DNA of 64,000 nt from Biscogniauxia marginata (GCA_022695795.1 MU404103.1:62001-126000); one strand, 5' to 3'; counted from the first letter of the stretch, positions 48,953 through 60,219 are shown. Program-made: numbers and translations. Notes: generated from the letters alone by a model not told the origin.

Positions 48953-50778
48953 CTATTCAAGCAGCCCCATACCCCGCCCGATCTTGCGGATGTGCGCCTT
49001 TTTTAGAAACCACTCGCGCGCCAGACTCCTCGTCGTTTTAGCGAATACCGCAGGTGCTATGCGCCCCCTTTCAACCGCCCTTCCTAGCAAGAAGATGGCG
49101 TCGCCTAGCGCCCGCTCCTCGGCCACCAGGTCGTATAACTGATTTCCTACAACTGTTGGGGCGACGAGAAGATCGTCAATATTAGGGGGTTCATGAGACT
49201 TGCTGTTACTAATGACGATGTCAGCTTCCTTGAGCGACGACTGTAATATCGTCGTGTTGGAGGAGAGCATGGCCGTAAGGGGTGTTAGGGCGGCTGAATC
49301 ATTTTGCAGCTTCTGTAATGCGTTCAGCATTGCATTACGCTGAGCACTTAAGCCGGCGAGTGACGACTCATTTTGCTGCCTGGCATGTTGGCGCATAGAA
49401 TAGAGTGTGGATGCCAGTTGACGTAGGAGAGCATCCTTCTCCGGATTCGGAGGGATAGGTGGTGGTGGAAGATTCGATGGCGAGGGCAAGGCCAGGGTAA
49501 GTGGCTCGTCCATGATATCCGGTGGTGGTGGTGCTTTGGGCTTAGGTTGCGCGGACGGTTGTTGAGCTGTTGCCTGCCAGTTGGGGGGTAGCCCTCCATA
49601 AGAGGATCCGGGAGCAGGAGGATTGTAAGGAGTCGTAGGCGATATGGTTGAAGTTCGTCGTGGGTCTTGCGGCGGGAAGCTAGCCGGGGGCAAAGCCTGC
49701 GGGTATACATGTGGTTGTTGCTGCTGTTGCGGTTGGGCATGGTGCTGGACATTTGGGGGTGGTTGCTGGTAAGACTGGACAGTTTGCGGTTGTGGTTGAG
49801 ACTGCGCTTGTTGAGGCGGTAAAGGTGGCGCCGTTTCGTACCTCGAGAGACGGTTCGATTCCGACGATTGCATCGGCGTTGTATGCGCACTATACTGGCT
49901 AGAGTGTTGCCGAGTCTCGTGTGGTAGAGGAGGCAACGGGGGAGGGCCGGAGTGCTGGGTCGAGGGGCCGGTGACGACTTGAGGAAGGTCGCTACCCTTA
50001 GGCGGTGGCGGAGGAGGCCTCGAGTCATAGGGATGCGGTGACAGCGCCTGCTGAGGAGTAGATCTCGACATATCGGGGGGTAGAGGAGGCACCGGGGGCG
50101 GAGTGGGTGTCGGTACGGGCTGGGCCGGGGTCGGACGAGGCTGCTGTCGAGAGATGACGGGCGGCTCTTTTGCGAATATGTCCCGTAGTATGGCCAAGAA
50201 GTCTAGAATAGATGATTTCTAGGGCAAAGATATCAGCACAGGCATCTCAATATGCCGGGCTTATTATCAACTCACATCCCAGAACTCGGCCCATCCTACA
50301 AGGTACGGATGGTATATCCTCCCTTGCGGGTCAACATGTTGACCCGGTCGCACCACCATATTCTCGGTTGGGGTGACATAACCTATTGGTGCCTCACGCG
50401 GATAGGCATGCGGTATCCATAGTGAGATAGGGAAACGGTAGGTGGTGCCTCTGAAGACGACAGGGAGAGTGCCGGAGAGGTGTAAGAGGAGGGCCGAGAC
50501 GCCATTGTCAAAGGCTGTTCGATATTTCCTAGTCAGACGAGGCTACTCGATAGTGAAGAGGGTTTGAACGGAGTTCGGAGGGCGTACTATGGACGTCTGT
50601 CCTCGGCGAAAGGGAAGGATATTGGGACAATGCCTGGGCTACATCGTTGTAGGTCCGGTTGACATCGAGATATTCCTAGAGGGGCATTAGTCGATTGTCG
50701 GAGGGTGTTCGATATCGAGTTGCTTACACTCGTCAAGACGCTGTAAAGCCAATTGAGGACATGCTGCTGGACCACCAT
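48953..50778 (-). CDS. vps23: ESCRT-I subunit Vps23/Tsg101
   Basis: Four exons, 50778-50728, 50675-50588, 50514-50276 and 50218-48953, give 547 aa (introns 52, 73 and 57 bp). The protein recognises ubiquitinated cargo and recruits later ESCRT complexes in multivesicular body sorting. Residues 1-145 form a UEV (inactive E2-like) domain, with YNDVAQAL, YPSLSPRTDVH, GTTYRFPISLWIPHAYPREAP and HPYLVGWAEFWD; the catalytic Cys of true E2 enzymes is absent, as expected. Residues about 150-385 are a Pro/Gln-rich linker with several PPPPP runs. A coiled-coil stalk is at about 386-441, and the C-terminal steadiness box at about 463-547 (DDLLVAP..VGNQLYDLVAEERALGDAIFLLGRA) binds Vps28/Vps37. The acceptor CGAACAG|CC before exon 3 was chosen because it alone restores HTFDNGVSALLLHL in phase. 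In fungi this subunit also serves Rim/Pal pH signalling. Confidence 0.93.
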
Positions 50779-52055
50779 CTTGCGGGAATGGTAACTACCA
50801 GCTAGCCAGCCAGCTATCGTTGTAGTGGTCGCATTGTCATGGAAAGACGAGAAGAGGTGGGAGCTTGGAGCTTGGCAACTGTTGTTAGTTAGACTGTTAC
50901 CGTCTTCATCAGATAAGGCATTAGGTATTACGTGGGGGAGATCGAGGGGTACGTACCTCAGGTAGAACCTGGTACCTAGGTACCTCCTGAGGTCCAGATT
51001 TGACTAGCCGGAGCATAAATCCGCCGATCTTCCGATAGATCTCGGCGGGGTCCATGCTGAAGTGGAGCCTCATATGCACAGACCACAGCAAAAATGCCAT
51101 CAGCTCTCCCTATTACGTGCTATATTCTATACAGCAACATTTAGGTTTTTACAAAGTCAATCTATCCCATCCGTCCGGTTCAGGTCCCAAAGAGCCAATA
51201 GGGTATTGGTCTTTCGTGGAACCTGAAAATACTTAGTCGAATGATTTAATGGATTAATATTCCGCCTCTTGCTAGACTTGGGATCCCCGCCTAAACCCTC
51301 AAAAAGAAAAAAAGAAGAGAAAAAAGAAAGAGAAAACAACCAAGGTGATGCGACGTTAGCCGATATCGCTCTCTCCGGTCCCCTTCTTTGTCACGTTTAT
51401 ATGTGTTTTATGTGAATAAATCTACAGGAACCCCCTCGCCTCGAAGAAAATGGGCAGTTGCCACTAGGTTAAAAAGAAGTTTATTTTTATAATACAAAAT
51501 TTATGCATGCAAGGATGCAGTCGATCACATGCAGTAAGGACCGTACATCCAATTACATGTGTGTACATACCTAGTACATAGGTATACCTAATCCAGTCGT
51601 TTCAACTAGGATATCATGTTTCCGTCGACAGAAAACCCTCACTATCCATCTCATTATTAATTCAATCCAGCATTAGTCACGTCTTCATATTCGTAGCGAA
51701 AGCCCAACATCCAACTAGACGCTGGAAAAGGAACCCGCCTGGCCCGAAGACTGCCCGGCTTTAAATAAATGTCTCGACCTCCTCCCTCATTCCTCCCAAC
51801 TTTTTAAATCTTTGCATCTCTGTTATCACCAAGCAATCGACGATTCTTTCCGTCTTTCTAGTCTATATCAACCCGTATGCCCACAACACAACGAGGTTTT
51901 CGCACGGCTGAGGAGTATTACAGGACAGTTACTGTATACTCCTTGCGTCAGGACTTAGTTACTTGAAATATTCCTATTATCTATTTTCAGTTTCCCTCGT
52001 CACTATTCCGTCAACCGGCTTTCTAGCCTTCTACGGAGAGAAACAACACTTCGTC
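50779..52055. other. Intergenic region between divergent Vps23 and IDO genes
   Basis: 1.3 kb with no gene. TACCTAGGTACC-type repeats cluster at 50950-50994 and 51568-51590. The last 300 bp before the IDO start are rich in CT tracts (51776-51870), typical of fungal promoters. Confidence 0.5.
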
Positions 52056-53525
52056 ATGAAACAACCCGTTCCCGCCTTGGCCGATTATGGAATCTCACCA
52101 ACCCATGGCTTCTTGCCAGATGTCCTACCGTTGACGAGACTCCCAGATCCGTACTACAACAAGTGGGAATCCATTGCCACCAACTTACAGAACTTGATCC
52201 TCAGCAAGCGCCTGAGAGGAGTCATCGACCGTCTTCCTGTGCTCTCCACCATCGGTCTGGAACACGATGCAGAATGGAGGAGGGCCTACATGCTCCTCAC
52301 CTTCTTTGCTCATGGCTACATCTGGGGAGGTGACACTCCTTGCGACCGCGTGCCACCGAGCATCTCCGCTCCGCTTCTGAGCATCTGTGAGCGTCTCGAG
52401 GTTCCGCCAGTATCCACCTATGCCGCCTCTGTGCTCTGGAACTTCAAGCCGCTCTTCGTCGACGGCGAGATTGACCACCTCGACAATCTCGCCACCTTGG
52501 TCACCTTCACTGGTTCCCTCGACGAATCATGGTTCTATCTCGTCTCTGTTGCCATTGAGGCGAGGGGTGGTCCCATTATTCCCCTCATGTTGGCTGCAGT
52601 CGAAGCCGCTCGTGCTGGTGATAGCGCAACCGTGACACGTTGCCTACGCACCTTTGCCGAGCGTCTCGACGACCTCGGTGAGCTGCTGCGCCGTATGCAT
52701 GAAAACTGTGACCCCGGCTTCTTCTATCGTCGCATTCGCACATTCTTGGCCGGTAGCAAGAATATGGCCGAGGCTGGCCTGCCGCACGGTGTCATATGGG
52801 ACGACGGCACCGGCACGTCGGACTACGTCCAGTATAGTGGTCCCAGCAATGCCCAGAGCAGCCTCATTCAATTCTTCGACATCATCCTCGGCATTGAACA
52901 TCGTCCAACTGGCGAAAAACGTGATCCGTCTTCTGAGTCGGAACGCGAGGGCCGGAGCGCTCTTCCTAAGCATAACTTCATTCGAGACATGCGTCGCTAT
53001 ATGCCCGGGCCACACGCACGTTTCCTGCACGATGTCGGCGCTGTTGCTAACATCCGCGAATTTGTAGAGAGGCGTCGTGCGACTGATCGAAATCTGAGCA
53101 TTGCTTATGATGCTTGCCTTGCGATGCTGCGTGCCTTTCGTGATATCCACATCGCTATTGTCACACGCTACATTGTCTTGCCCTCTCGAGAGAACAGGGC
53201 ACGTAGCCGCTCCAGAAGCCCCACTGCAGTACGAAAGCAGCTGAATCTCGCAACCGCCTCTCGCCACGAGAAGCACAAAAAGGTCAAAGGGACCGGCGGA
53301 ACTGCCCTGATCCCTTTCCTCAAGCAAGCTCGGGATGAAACAGGCGAGCCCGCCGTCGAGGACTGGGCCAAGAGATTCATGAGCAGACAAACCAAGGGCT
53401 CCGACCAGGGCGATTTCTTCCTACGGAAGGAAGAGCAGCAGGCCCTGGGCGAGCCTTTAATTGAGCATGGTCTAGCAGGTATCTGGAACATGGATGAGGA
53501 CGTGGGTGGCATTTGTAGCTATTGA
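52056..53525 (+). CDS. Indoleamine 2,3-dioxygenase
   Basis: An intronless 489-aa frame. IDO is a heme dioxygenase that opens the indole ring of tryptophan to N-formylkynurenine, the first step of the kynurenine pathway and of de novo NAD synthesis. Family motifs: AYMLLTFFAHGYIWGGDTPCDRVPPSISAPL at about 78-107, the distal-side FFDIILGIEH segment, and RDMRRYMPGPHARFL with the proximal heme ligand His320, followed by NIREFVERR. The frame is open upstream to 51963, but the first ATG is at 52056 and opens MKQPVPALADYGISP, the usual family start. Compared with mammalian IDO the C-terminus has an insert with an Arg/Ser-rich patch (about 385-400), as in other fungal IDOs. It converges with the small secreted-protein gene downstream. 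Confidence 0.92.
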   Translation: MKQPVPALADYGISPTHGFLPDVLPLTRLPDPYYNKWESIATNLQNLILSKRLRGVIDRLPVLSTIGLEHDAEWRRAYMLLTFFAHGYIWGGDTPCDRVPPSISAPLLSICERLEVPPVSTYAASVLWNFKPLFVDGEIDHLDNLATLVTFTGSLDESWFYLVSVAIEARGGPIIPLMLAAVEAARAGDSATVTRCLRTFAERLDDLGELLRRMHENCDPGFFYRRIRTFLAGSKNMAEAGLPHGVIWDDGTGTSDYVQYSGPSNAQSSLIQFFDIILGIEHRPTGEKRDPSSESEREGRSALPKHNFIRDMRRYMPGPHARFLHDVGAVANIREFVERRRATDRNLSIAYDACLAMLRAFRDIHIAIVTRYIVLPSRENRARSRSRSPTAVRKQLNLATASRHEKHKKVKGTGGTALIPFLKQARDETGEPAVEDWAKRFMSRQTKGSDQGDFFLRKEEQQALGEPLIEHGLAGIWNMDEDVGGICSY

Positions 53526-54058
53526 TAGTACGACGTCGCTTAGCGTCTGAATCCTTCGTGTTGCATAAATGAAAATATAGACTGCTCTCAACGGTCACGT
53601 TCGTACCTTGATTTCTCTCATGTTTATGCATCAAGTCCCCGTGAACGATCCGCAATATCTAATACCGCCTAAAATGTCACTGAGTATCATGTCTATTTTC
53701 TATTTCAACCGCGCAATAGGCCGGGCTAGTTCTCTCTTGATTTCTTAAGTCCATCTTCATATACCTAACTAAAAATTGTATACCTCGAAATTCTCTCGAA
53801 ATGTCGGTATTTCTCATAACCGGCTTTCCCTCAGCAGTCATCCGCTCCAATAACCACATTGTAATTCTGTCCATCGTCAAAAATCTGCCCTGATGGACAT
53901 TAGCCCCAGTTCTCGACTTGTCAACTTATGTTACTTCACATTTCATACTAATTCAGCTTAGATCACATTCCCACCCGCTAGCTGAATTCACTGGCCGCAC
54001 CACCCCCCTCCCCCGGGTGGTGCTTATTCAAAAATTTTATTATATAAAAAACCCGTAA
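53526..54058. other. Intergenic region between convergent genes
   Basis: Contains the hairpin at 53997-54023 and an otherwise plain sequence. If the secreted-protein gene has a third exon, part of this belongs to it. Confidence 0.45.
53997..54023. repeat. GC-rich hairpin downstream of the secreted-protein gene
   Basis: A perfect 9-bp inverted repeat, GCACCACCC and GGGTGGTGC, with a 9-base pyrimidine loop, just 3' of the minus-strand gene and followed on that strand's upstream side by an AT-rich run. Role unknown; possibly 3'-end related. Confidence 0.5.
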
Positions 54059-54612
54059 TTACATACCTGCCACGATATTCGTGTCGTTGTAGCAGTTCGA
54101 CTGAATGTACTGCGCGTACTGCGACAGCAGGGCCCAGGGGATGGCTACCTGGACCGGCTCGTCGTTGCAGGCCCAGATCGCCGAGTAGTACGAGCAGCTC
54201 ACACGGCGGCACGCCCGCGGCCCGGGCCCCACGCCGCAGAGGCCAGTGCCTCGGTCGTGCAGGTACGCGATCCCGTCGTCGATACGGTATCGGTTCGCCC
54301 AGCCGCGGTGGTCGATCTGCTCGCAGATGAGCCCACCCTGGGTGAGAACGTTAGGTGAGACTGGGTCTGGGGGAGGAGGGAGGGGGGTACGTAAGTTAGA
54401 TGACATACTAAGGCTTTGTTGGGCGGCTGGAAGGGCATATTTGCTGTGGTATGTTCGCCTTGAGACGAGACATTGGATACTTTTATGGTGCTTGGAAAGG
54501 ACTCGGGAGTGTCAGTATCGGTCACTTCTCCTACCTGATCTGCTGGACGTACTGGAGCGGGAGAGACGCTTATAGCACCGGAGAGGATTGTAATAATAGT
54601 ACCCAGGCGCAT
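54059..54612 (-). CDS. Small cysteine-rich secreted protein
   Basis: Exon 1 54612-54409 and exon 2 54337-54059 with a 71-bp intron (GTATGT donor, CTAAC branch, CCCAG acceptor), 160 aa. Residues 1-18 are a signal peptide (MRLGTIITILSGAISVSP). The first half is Ser/Thr/Pro-rich. The second half has six cysteines (73, 102, 111, 116, 125 and 150), several Tyr/Trp and a GLCGVGPGPRACRRVSC core, so three disulfides are likely. I do not recognise a named family; it looks like a secreted effector-type or cell-wall protein. The end is uncertain: GCAG|GTATGT at 54067 is a strong donor, so the last three codons may be intron and a third exon may follow downstream. Confidence 0.65.
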
Positions 54613-55497
54613 TTCCGTGGCGACAAGGAGACTGATTATGACGCTTGGTGGCGTTGAACTCTCGGTTTATGCTCGAGTCTGTTAACCTTTAGGGCTATAA
54701 ATGTCTATCGAGAACTATAAGGTTCAGACTTGAGATCTTACAAGCCTTGAGCTAATGAACCCAGGGTGTATCGGCAAGTGGTAGTTAGATCACACACAAA
54801 CAGTTTTGTCTATCATGACACATGGACAACTTGATTATCGGCCACATGTACAATGTGTCAAGATTCTGCATTTGCCTTGTCTCGGGTCATTTTCTCCCTT
54901 TGTGCCCTTGTTTGATAGTACAAGATCCTACGTTTACTCTACGTATGGGAGAGCACATGAGTGAGCAGTATAGACTTGCCGATGCAGCCTCCCGGTGGAA
55001 AGCTTAGCCTTGTAAATTTGGCGTGGTACGTGTCATATCTACCCGTCTATGTAGGTAGCCCGATAGTTTTTACCTACCACAACGATGGAAACAAGAATCT
55101 CGGCATTTATCGTAGAGAATACGCTGATACATGAGTTACAGTAGCTTCGAGAAAGTGGCGAGCGGATATATTCTGGAATATCGCCCCCTTCTAGACTTAA
55201 TTTTCAGGGTCTGGATAGAATATTAAGTCTACTACTAATGCTTATACTCCTTTCGAGGCGGTTCTCTGTGTGTTTTTTGTAAGTTGGATTTTTCAACGTT
55301 TAATTTCCAACGTCGAAGTACTTCTTAGTAATATTGTTAATTAAATCGAAACATTAAAAAGAGATCAAGACGTAAAAGTTGCATTCGATTTATAATGGGT
55401 AAATAAAATAGTTAGATGCTTGCTGTACCACCTTTGCTTAATTCCTCTTTTTTAATGTCTCTTATTAATATAGCTTACTAGCTTTTAAGGGGTGGTC
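54613..55497. other. Intergenic region, no gene seen
   Basis: Normal DNA to about 55300, with a short TAGGTAGC / TACCTACC inverted pair at 55045-55078, then increasingly AT-rich up to the TIR element. Confidence 0.45.
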
Positions 55498-55499
55498 TA

Positions 55500-57100
55500 C
55501 GGATATCCCTACCAAAAGTCTTTGCCACGCCAAGAATGCCAAGGAATTATTAACACCTATACCCCCATATTTGCTAGATATCCTTATAACCCTAATTTTA
55601 CTATGTACCTCATAAGATTTCAATGCTTTTAAATATAAAAATACACACGTTATTAATATAGGTATTTGCTACTTAATATAATTATTTAAATAGTTATTTT
55701 TAAAAGTGTTAAATAGCTTTTAAAGCGTTAAATAACCTTTTAAATGTTAAATAAGCCTTAAAATGTTAAATAATATTAAATCCCTTACTTTTTTATATAT
55801 AATAATTAAAACCTTTATTATAACTTTTAAATAAATTTATTTAAAAGCTTTTTAAAGTTTTTTCTTATATAATTAAAAATATATATAATAAAGCTTATTA
55901 ACGTAAATTTGACTTTTATATTTTCATTTTAGTTATTCGAAATAACTAATTATAAAATGCTTTATAAAATAGTCGCTTTTAAAAACTAAAGAATAAGCTT
56001 TTTAAAAAGTGATTTTTAAGGTTTTTTATAATTGTTATAACTATGAAATGACTTATAAAAATATTTTATATAAGCTTTCTTAATATAACGCTCTTGTTTT
56101 TTATAACTATTTAAAGAACTTTTAAATTAATTAATTATAAAAATTTTAAAATTAATAAAAAAGCTAAGTTTTACAAAAAATATAAAAAAAACTTTAATAA
56201 TATTTAAACTATTAAGACTAAACTTTTAAAAATTAAAAAAACGTAATTTAAATTAATAAAACTTTTATTATTTTATATAAACGAGGTAATTATTAAGTTT
56301 AAAAACGGTTTAATAAAATTATAACTTATAATTATATTTGCAAATAATAAAAAAGACATATAAAGTTTATATTTTAAAAGAATTTTTATATAATAAACAA
56401 GGCTTTTATTATTATTAGTCTTTAAAGATTATTACGTAATAAAAAGCGACTAAAAAGATATTTAACTTTTAAATAATAAAATAAAACTTATTACATGAGA
56501 AAACTAAAAATTAACTATTAAAATAAAACCTTAATAAAAATTTATAACAAAAACGAAGAAACTTACTTATAAGGAAATTAAAGCTAATATCGATTAATAA
56601 TATTATTAAAAAAAGATTTTATTATTAAAACTTATCTTTTTTATAAAAAAGTATATAAAAACTCGTTTAAATACTTTAATTTTAAAAAATAACGTTTTAA
56701 GTTATATTTAATAATTTTAAAAGCGTATATATAATGATGGTTGAATGACGAAGGCATGTGGATCCTGTCCACATGCGGAATAAGCTACATAGTCCAAGTA
56801 TAAATAGGCTGCCTGTTCCCCAGCCTACTTATATAGATACTTCCCTCTTTAGACATCAATATTACACCAGTCTCACCCTTATCTTCTATATCGTCTATTG
56901 TTATTTGCTTTTACTTACGTACGTACCTACCAACATATAACTTATTTAAAGTTATTAAAATATTATAATATATTAACTTTTTTAATTTTAACGTTATTAA
57001 GCTTTATTAGTTTTATATAAAAAATTATAATAAAAAAAGGCATTTAAAAGTAAAATAAAGGTTATTTATATATAAAAATATTAAAAAACGTTATTATAAA

Positions 57101-57131
<31 letters not shown>

Positions 57132-57380
57132 TAAGTTTTTAAAATATATATAATAATTTATTCGTTTAAAAAAAGAAAATAAATATAAAAAATAAATTAT
57201 TAAGTTAAATGTCTTTTTAACATATTAATATAATAATTTAAATAAGGCAGCAATTCAAAAACATCAAAGTGGTAATAACTTAAAAGGTATCGTATATAGC
57301 TATATATGGCTTATATAACTAACTACCAAATTCACTGCCAAGAGCCTTAGCGTGGCAAAGACTTTTAGTAGGGATATCCG
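55500..57380. mobile_element. TIR DNA transposon remnant (Tc1/mariner or Fot1-like)
   Basis: 1881 bp with inverted termini of about 36 bp: the left end begins CGGATATCCCTACCAAAAG at 55500 and the right end is its complement finishing at 57380, with three or four mismatches. TA flanks both ends (55498-55499 and 57381-57382). Without the 206 bp of the solo-LTR insertion and its duplication the element is about 1.68 kb, near the size of fungal Fot1/pogo-type elements. The interior, 55600-56729 and 56941-57250, is strongly RIP-mutated and has no open frame, while the termini keep normal composition. A transposase cannot be read, so the superfamily rests on size, TIR and TA flank only. Confidence 0.72.
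56735..56935 (+). repeat. Solo LTR, not RIP-mutated, inside the TIR element
   Basis: 201 bp beginning TGATGGTTGAATG and ending CTACCAACA, flanked by an exact 5-bp duplication TATAA (56730-56734 and 56936-56940). It has a TATAAATA box at 56799-56806. The short size and the TG...CAACA ends suggest a Ty1/copia element, though this is inference. Base composition is normal against the AT-rich surroundings, so it arrived after the RIP of its host element or was too short to be a RIP target. Confidence 0.75.
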
Positions 57381-57382
57381 TA

Positions 57383-58014
57383 TACTTCTACAGTTCAAGT
57401 TAGTTTTGAAGGTGGGTGTAGGAGACTTGAGCTCTCCAACATTTTTACATCCTCTAATTGATAACCATACATACCGTGTCAACCAGAATCCACATCGATA
57501 TCTTTTGCATAGCTTCATTCCCGCGAATCCCTAGTTCCCACTAGCTACGTGTGCATCGGTTTTAAATGCATAGGTACCTAGGTAGGTAGGTAGTTAGTAA
57601 ATGCTAATGTTCAATGTAACCTGGTTCAGTCAATGTTCAAGGCGGTGCCGCATCCACGCAGGCCCTACGTTTCGGCATGACAATATCCAGTATTATCAGC
57701 TGAAAATACCTGCTGCAACAGATCTTTGTTGAGCACACAGCCACCGCCATACAACCAACCCGACCGTTCATGTTTGAGTAAATCCGAGCAGACCAACCAC
57801 GTGCCCCGTCTGGATCGGACAAGCTAGATCTCCAACTGTATTAGGATTCCGGCGTATGACTCAGTCCGAACTGCTCTTTACTTATATATGCTGTCGATTT
57901 TCTGGCTTCTATGTTTGGTGGAATGCCCTCAGCTCGTTTCTTCATCGTCCAAGTTCATCTTTGTATATCACCAGCCCTTTTCAAACAGTCGCTCTTCCAT
58001 CGTCTCCGTCAGAA
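57383..58014. other. Upstream region of the beta-lactamase-fold gene
   Basis: Contains TAGGTACCTAGGTAGGTAGG at 57571-57590. An open frame runs from 57856 into the gene, but the added 53 residues look non-conserved, so I take 58015 as the start. Confidence 0.5.
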
Positions 58015-59223
58015 ATGACACAGGTTCACGGTAATTGCTCTCCGCGGTTCGAAGAAGTGCGTACTCTATTCCAGCAGTTCATAGACTCCGGAGAGGAGGT
58101 CGGCGCATCCATCACTGTCAATTTAGATGGCGAAAATGTAGTTGATCTTTGGGGCGGTTATGCGGACCCCGGCCGTACTCGGGCCTGGAACGAAGACACT
58201 ATCGTAACGTTGTTCTCGACTACCAAGATGATATGCAGTGTGGCAGTGCTCAAGCTTATAGACAGCGGTGCTATTTCGGTTAACGACAAAGTCTCGAAAT
58301 ACTGGCCTGAGTTCGCCGCCAACGGAAAGGAGGATATTGAAATACGGCATCTGCTGTCCCACACCTCCGGTGTCGCGGGCTGGGATGATAAGATGACATT
58401 CGAAGACGTCTGCGACCTGAAGGAATCCACGGCCAAACTCGCACAACAAGCTCCGTGGTGGACCCCCGGGACGGCATCGGCGTACCACGCCTGGACCTTC
58501 GGGCACCTCTCTGGCGAACTCGTACGCCGTGTGACAGGGATGAGTTTGAAGCAGTTTGTCGCTGATAAGATCTCCGGTCCTCTAGGTGCCGATTTTCAAA
58601 TCGGCGCCTTGGAAAAAGACTGGCCCCGCGTTGCGGATCTTGTTGTCCCACCCCCGGCTGCGCCGGAGAAGGCGGCGGAGAAGACAGAACTCAAGCTTGG
58701 GCCCCTTTTCTTCAAGGCGATGAATCCCATGCCAGCACCAGGGATGTCGAAAGCCAACGGCCCACTGTGGAGGCAGGCGGAGTTGGGCGCGGCAAACGGT
58801 TACGGCAACGCGCGATCGGTGAATCGTATCCTATCTTCCATCACGCTTGCCGGCAACGAAGACGCCAACAAAGATCAGAAGCCGCTATTCTCGAGGCGGA
58901 CTGCAGAGCTGGTTTTTGAAGAGCAGTCCCGGGGCGAAGACCTCGCTATCGGGCAAGTGATTCGGTTCGGAACTGGGTACGCCATCAGAGGAGATGGGGA
59001 TTCGTGGGTTGACGATTGGCTCCCGGTGGGGAGACTCGCCTATTGGGGCGGAATGGGTGGTTCAATTGGCATCATGGACCTTGATCGTGGAGTCACTATC
59101 ACATATGCCATGAACAAGATGGGACAAGATATGATAGGAAAAAAGGCAGTAAGGGCTTACGTCGCGGCAACATACAAGACGTTGGGAATCGAGATTAAAA
59201 CACCTAACCAACGTCTCACGTAA
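58015..59223 (+). CDS. Serine hydrolase of the beta-lactamase/EstB family
   Basis: Intronless, 402 aa from the ATG that opens MTQVHGNCSPRFEEVRTLF. The family covers class C beta-lactamases, DD-peptidases and esterases such as EstB and fungal LovD-type acyltransferases. The active-site SxxK is STTK at Ser68-Lys71 (TLFSTTKM); the second motif Tyr157 is in SAYHAWTFGHLSGELV; a WGGMGGS stretch near residue 345 takes the place of the third motif (KTG-like). The RHLLSHTSGVAGW segment is also typical. No signal peptide, so it is probably cytosolic. The natural substrate is unknown; in fungi many such genes act on esters or lie in secondary-metabolite clusters, but no cluster is visible here. A 53-codon in-frame extension upstream (from 57856) lacks conserved content. 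Confidence 0.88.
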   Translation: MTQVHGNCSPRFEEVRTLFQQFIDSGEEVGASITVNLDGENVVDLWGGYADPGRTRAWNEDTIVTLFSTTKMICSVAVLKLIDSGAISVNDKVSKYWPEFAANGKEDIEIRHLLSHTSGVAGWDDKMTFEDVCDLKESTAKLAQQAPWWTPGTASAYHAWTFGHLSGELVRRVTGMSLKQFVADKISGPLGADFQIGALEKDWPRVADLVVPPPAAPEKAAEKTELKLGPLFFKAMNPMPAPGMSKANGPLWRQAELGAANGYGNARSVNRILSSITLAGNEDANKDQKPLFSRRTAELVFEEQSRGEDLAIGQVIRFGTGYAIRGDGDSWVDDWLPVGRLAYWGGMGGSIGIMDLDRGVTITYAMNKMGQDMIGKKAVRAYVAATYKTLGIEIKTPNQRLT

Positions 59224-60219
59224 CTTATTTGTATCAAATCAGCTCGCTCGGTTCGCAAGTAAGCAAGCGTAATATTACCCAAGATTGATTCAGGTCGGTT
59301 AAACCTTTTAAGGGTTGAAATCGGTATAAACTTGTATAAACTACCTGCTTTATTTCTATACGTAATATTAATACATTCGCAGCTGCTCATATTCAGGCTA
59401 GCTAACTATGTATAAAGATCTCGAGACTGAAATTCTACTGTTAACTATAATTATAACGATTTCTCGCTTAACATTATTGTCAAAGCCGCAAGCTCAATAT
59501 ATATAGAAGATCTCATGTCAAGATGCCAACTTCACACCAGACAATTTTTCGCATAGCTTATGGCCACTGGAGGAATACGGGATACCTAGACAGAAGATTA
59601 AATACTAATCAGAACATATTGCCTGACCAAGCTCTCGATATGCTTATTCCCGTATCAACAGGGGTACATGGAATGCGGTCAGATGAGCGAATGAATATAG
59701 CACCCCTACGTCTCGAACTATGCTCACAAAGAAAGATAAAGAATAGATGGACCAAGAGCCACGTGCCATGGCTGCTACATTTTCTTAAATTAGCAAGGAC
59801 TATTAATTATTATAACATTGATAGCATTTCATTCTCGTCTATGAGACTATAGCTATACCAACCGCAATCATGTCTAGAGTAGTTCATAATTTGATAGTAT
59901 CAGAGAATGTATCATACCGTGATGCGCGAATGAACGTCTTGCAATTTAAATTTCAATGTTCGCAGTTTGAGAAAGAACGTTTGTGTCACGGAGTGATCGC
60001 TCTTTGTTCGAGCATAACACCAAAGCATTGAGCCATCTCGCATATAAAACCATTTAGTCATGGGGTCTCTCGACTACAAAGGTATTCTTGTGTATTTCGG
60101 CTCTAGAATCGTTAAATAACAGCTCTTCATATAAAGAATATGGCCAACCCTCGTGCTAGGCTTGACATTACTCTCATCGTTATCCCTATTACTCAAATAG
60201 GCAATCTGTAAATATCATC
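59224..60219. other. Intergenic region, no gene seen
   Basis: A 109-codon frame at 59523-59852 has no recognisable content. TATAAAA at 60043-60049 is a likely TATA box for the DUF1996 gene. Confidence 0.45.
60043..60049 (+). promoter_or_regulatory. Likely TATA box of the DUF1996-WSC gene
   Basis: TATAAAA in the context CGCATATAAAACC, about 170 bp before the ATG at 60220. Inference from position. Confidence 0.45.

Noticed and set aside
52644..53390. 248-codon minus-strand frame over the IDO gene
   Set aside because: Antisense shadow; the plus strand carries all the IDO motifs and heme ligand.
57856..58014. Upstream in-frame extension of the beta-lactamase-fold protein
   Set aside because: The 53 added residues look random and the conserved family start fits the ATG at 58015.
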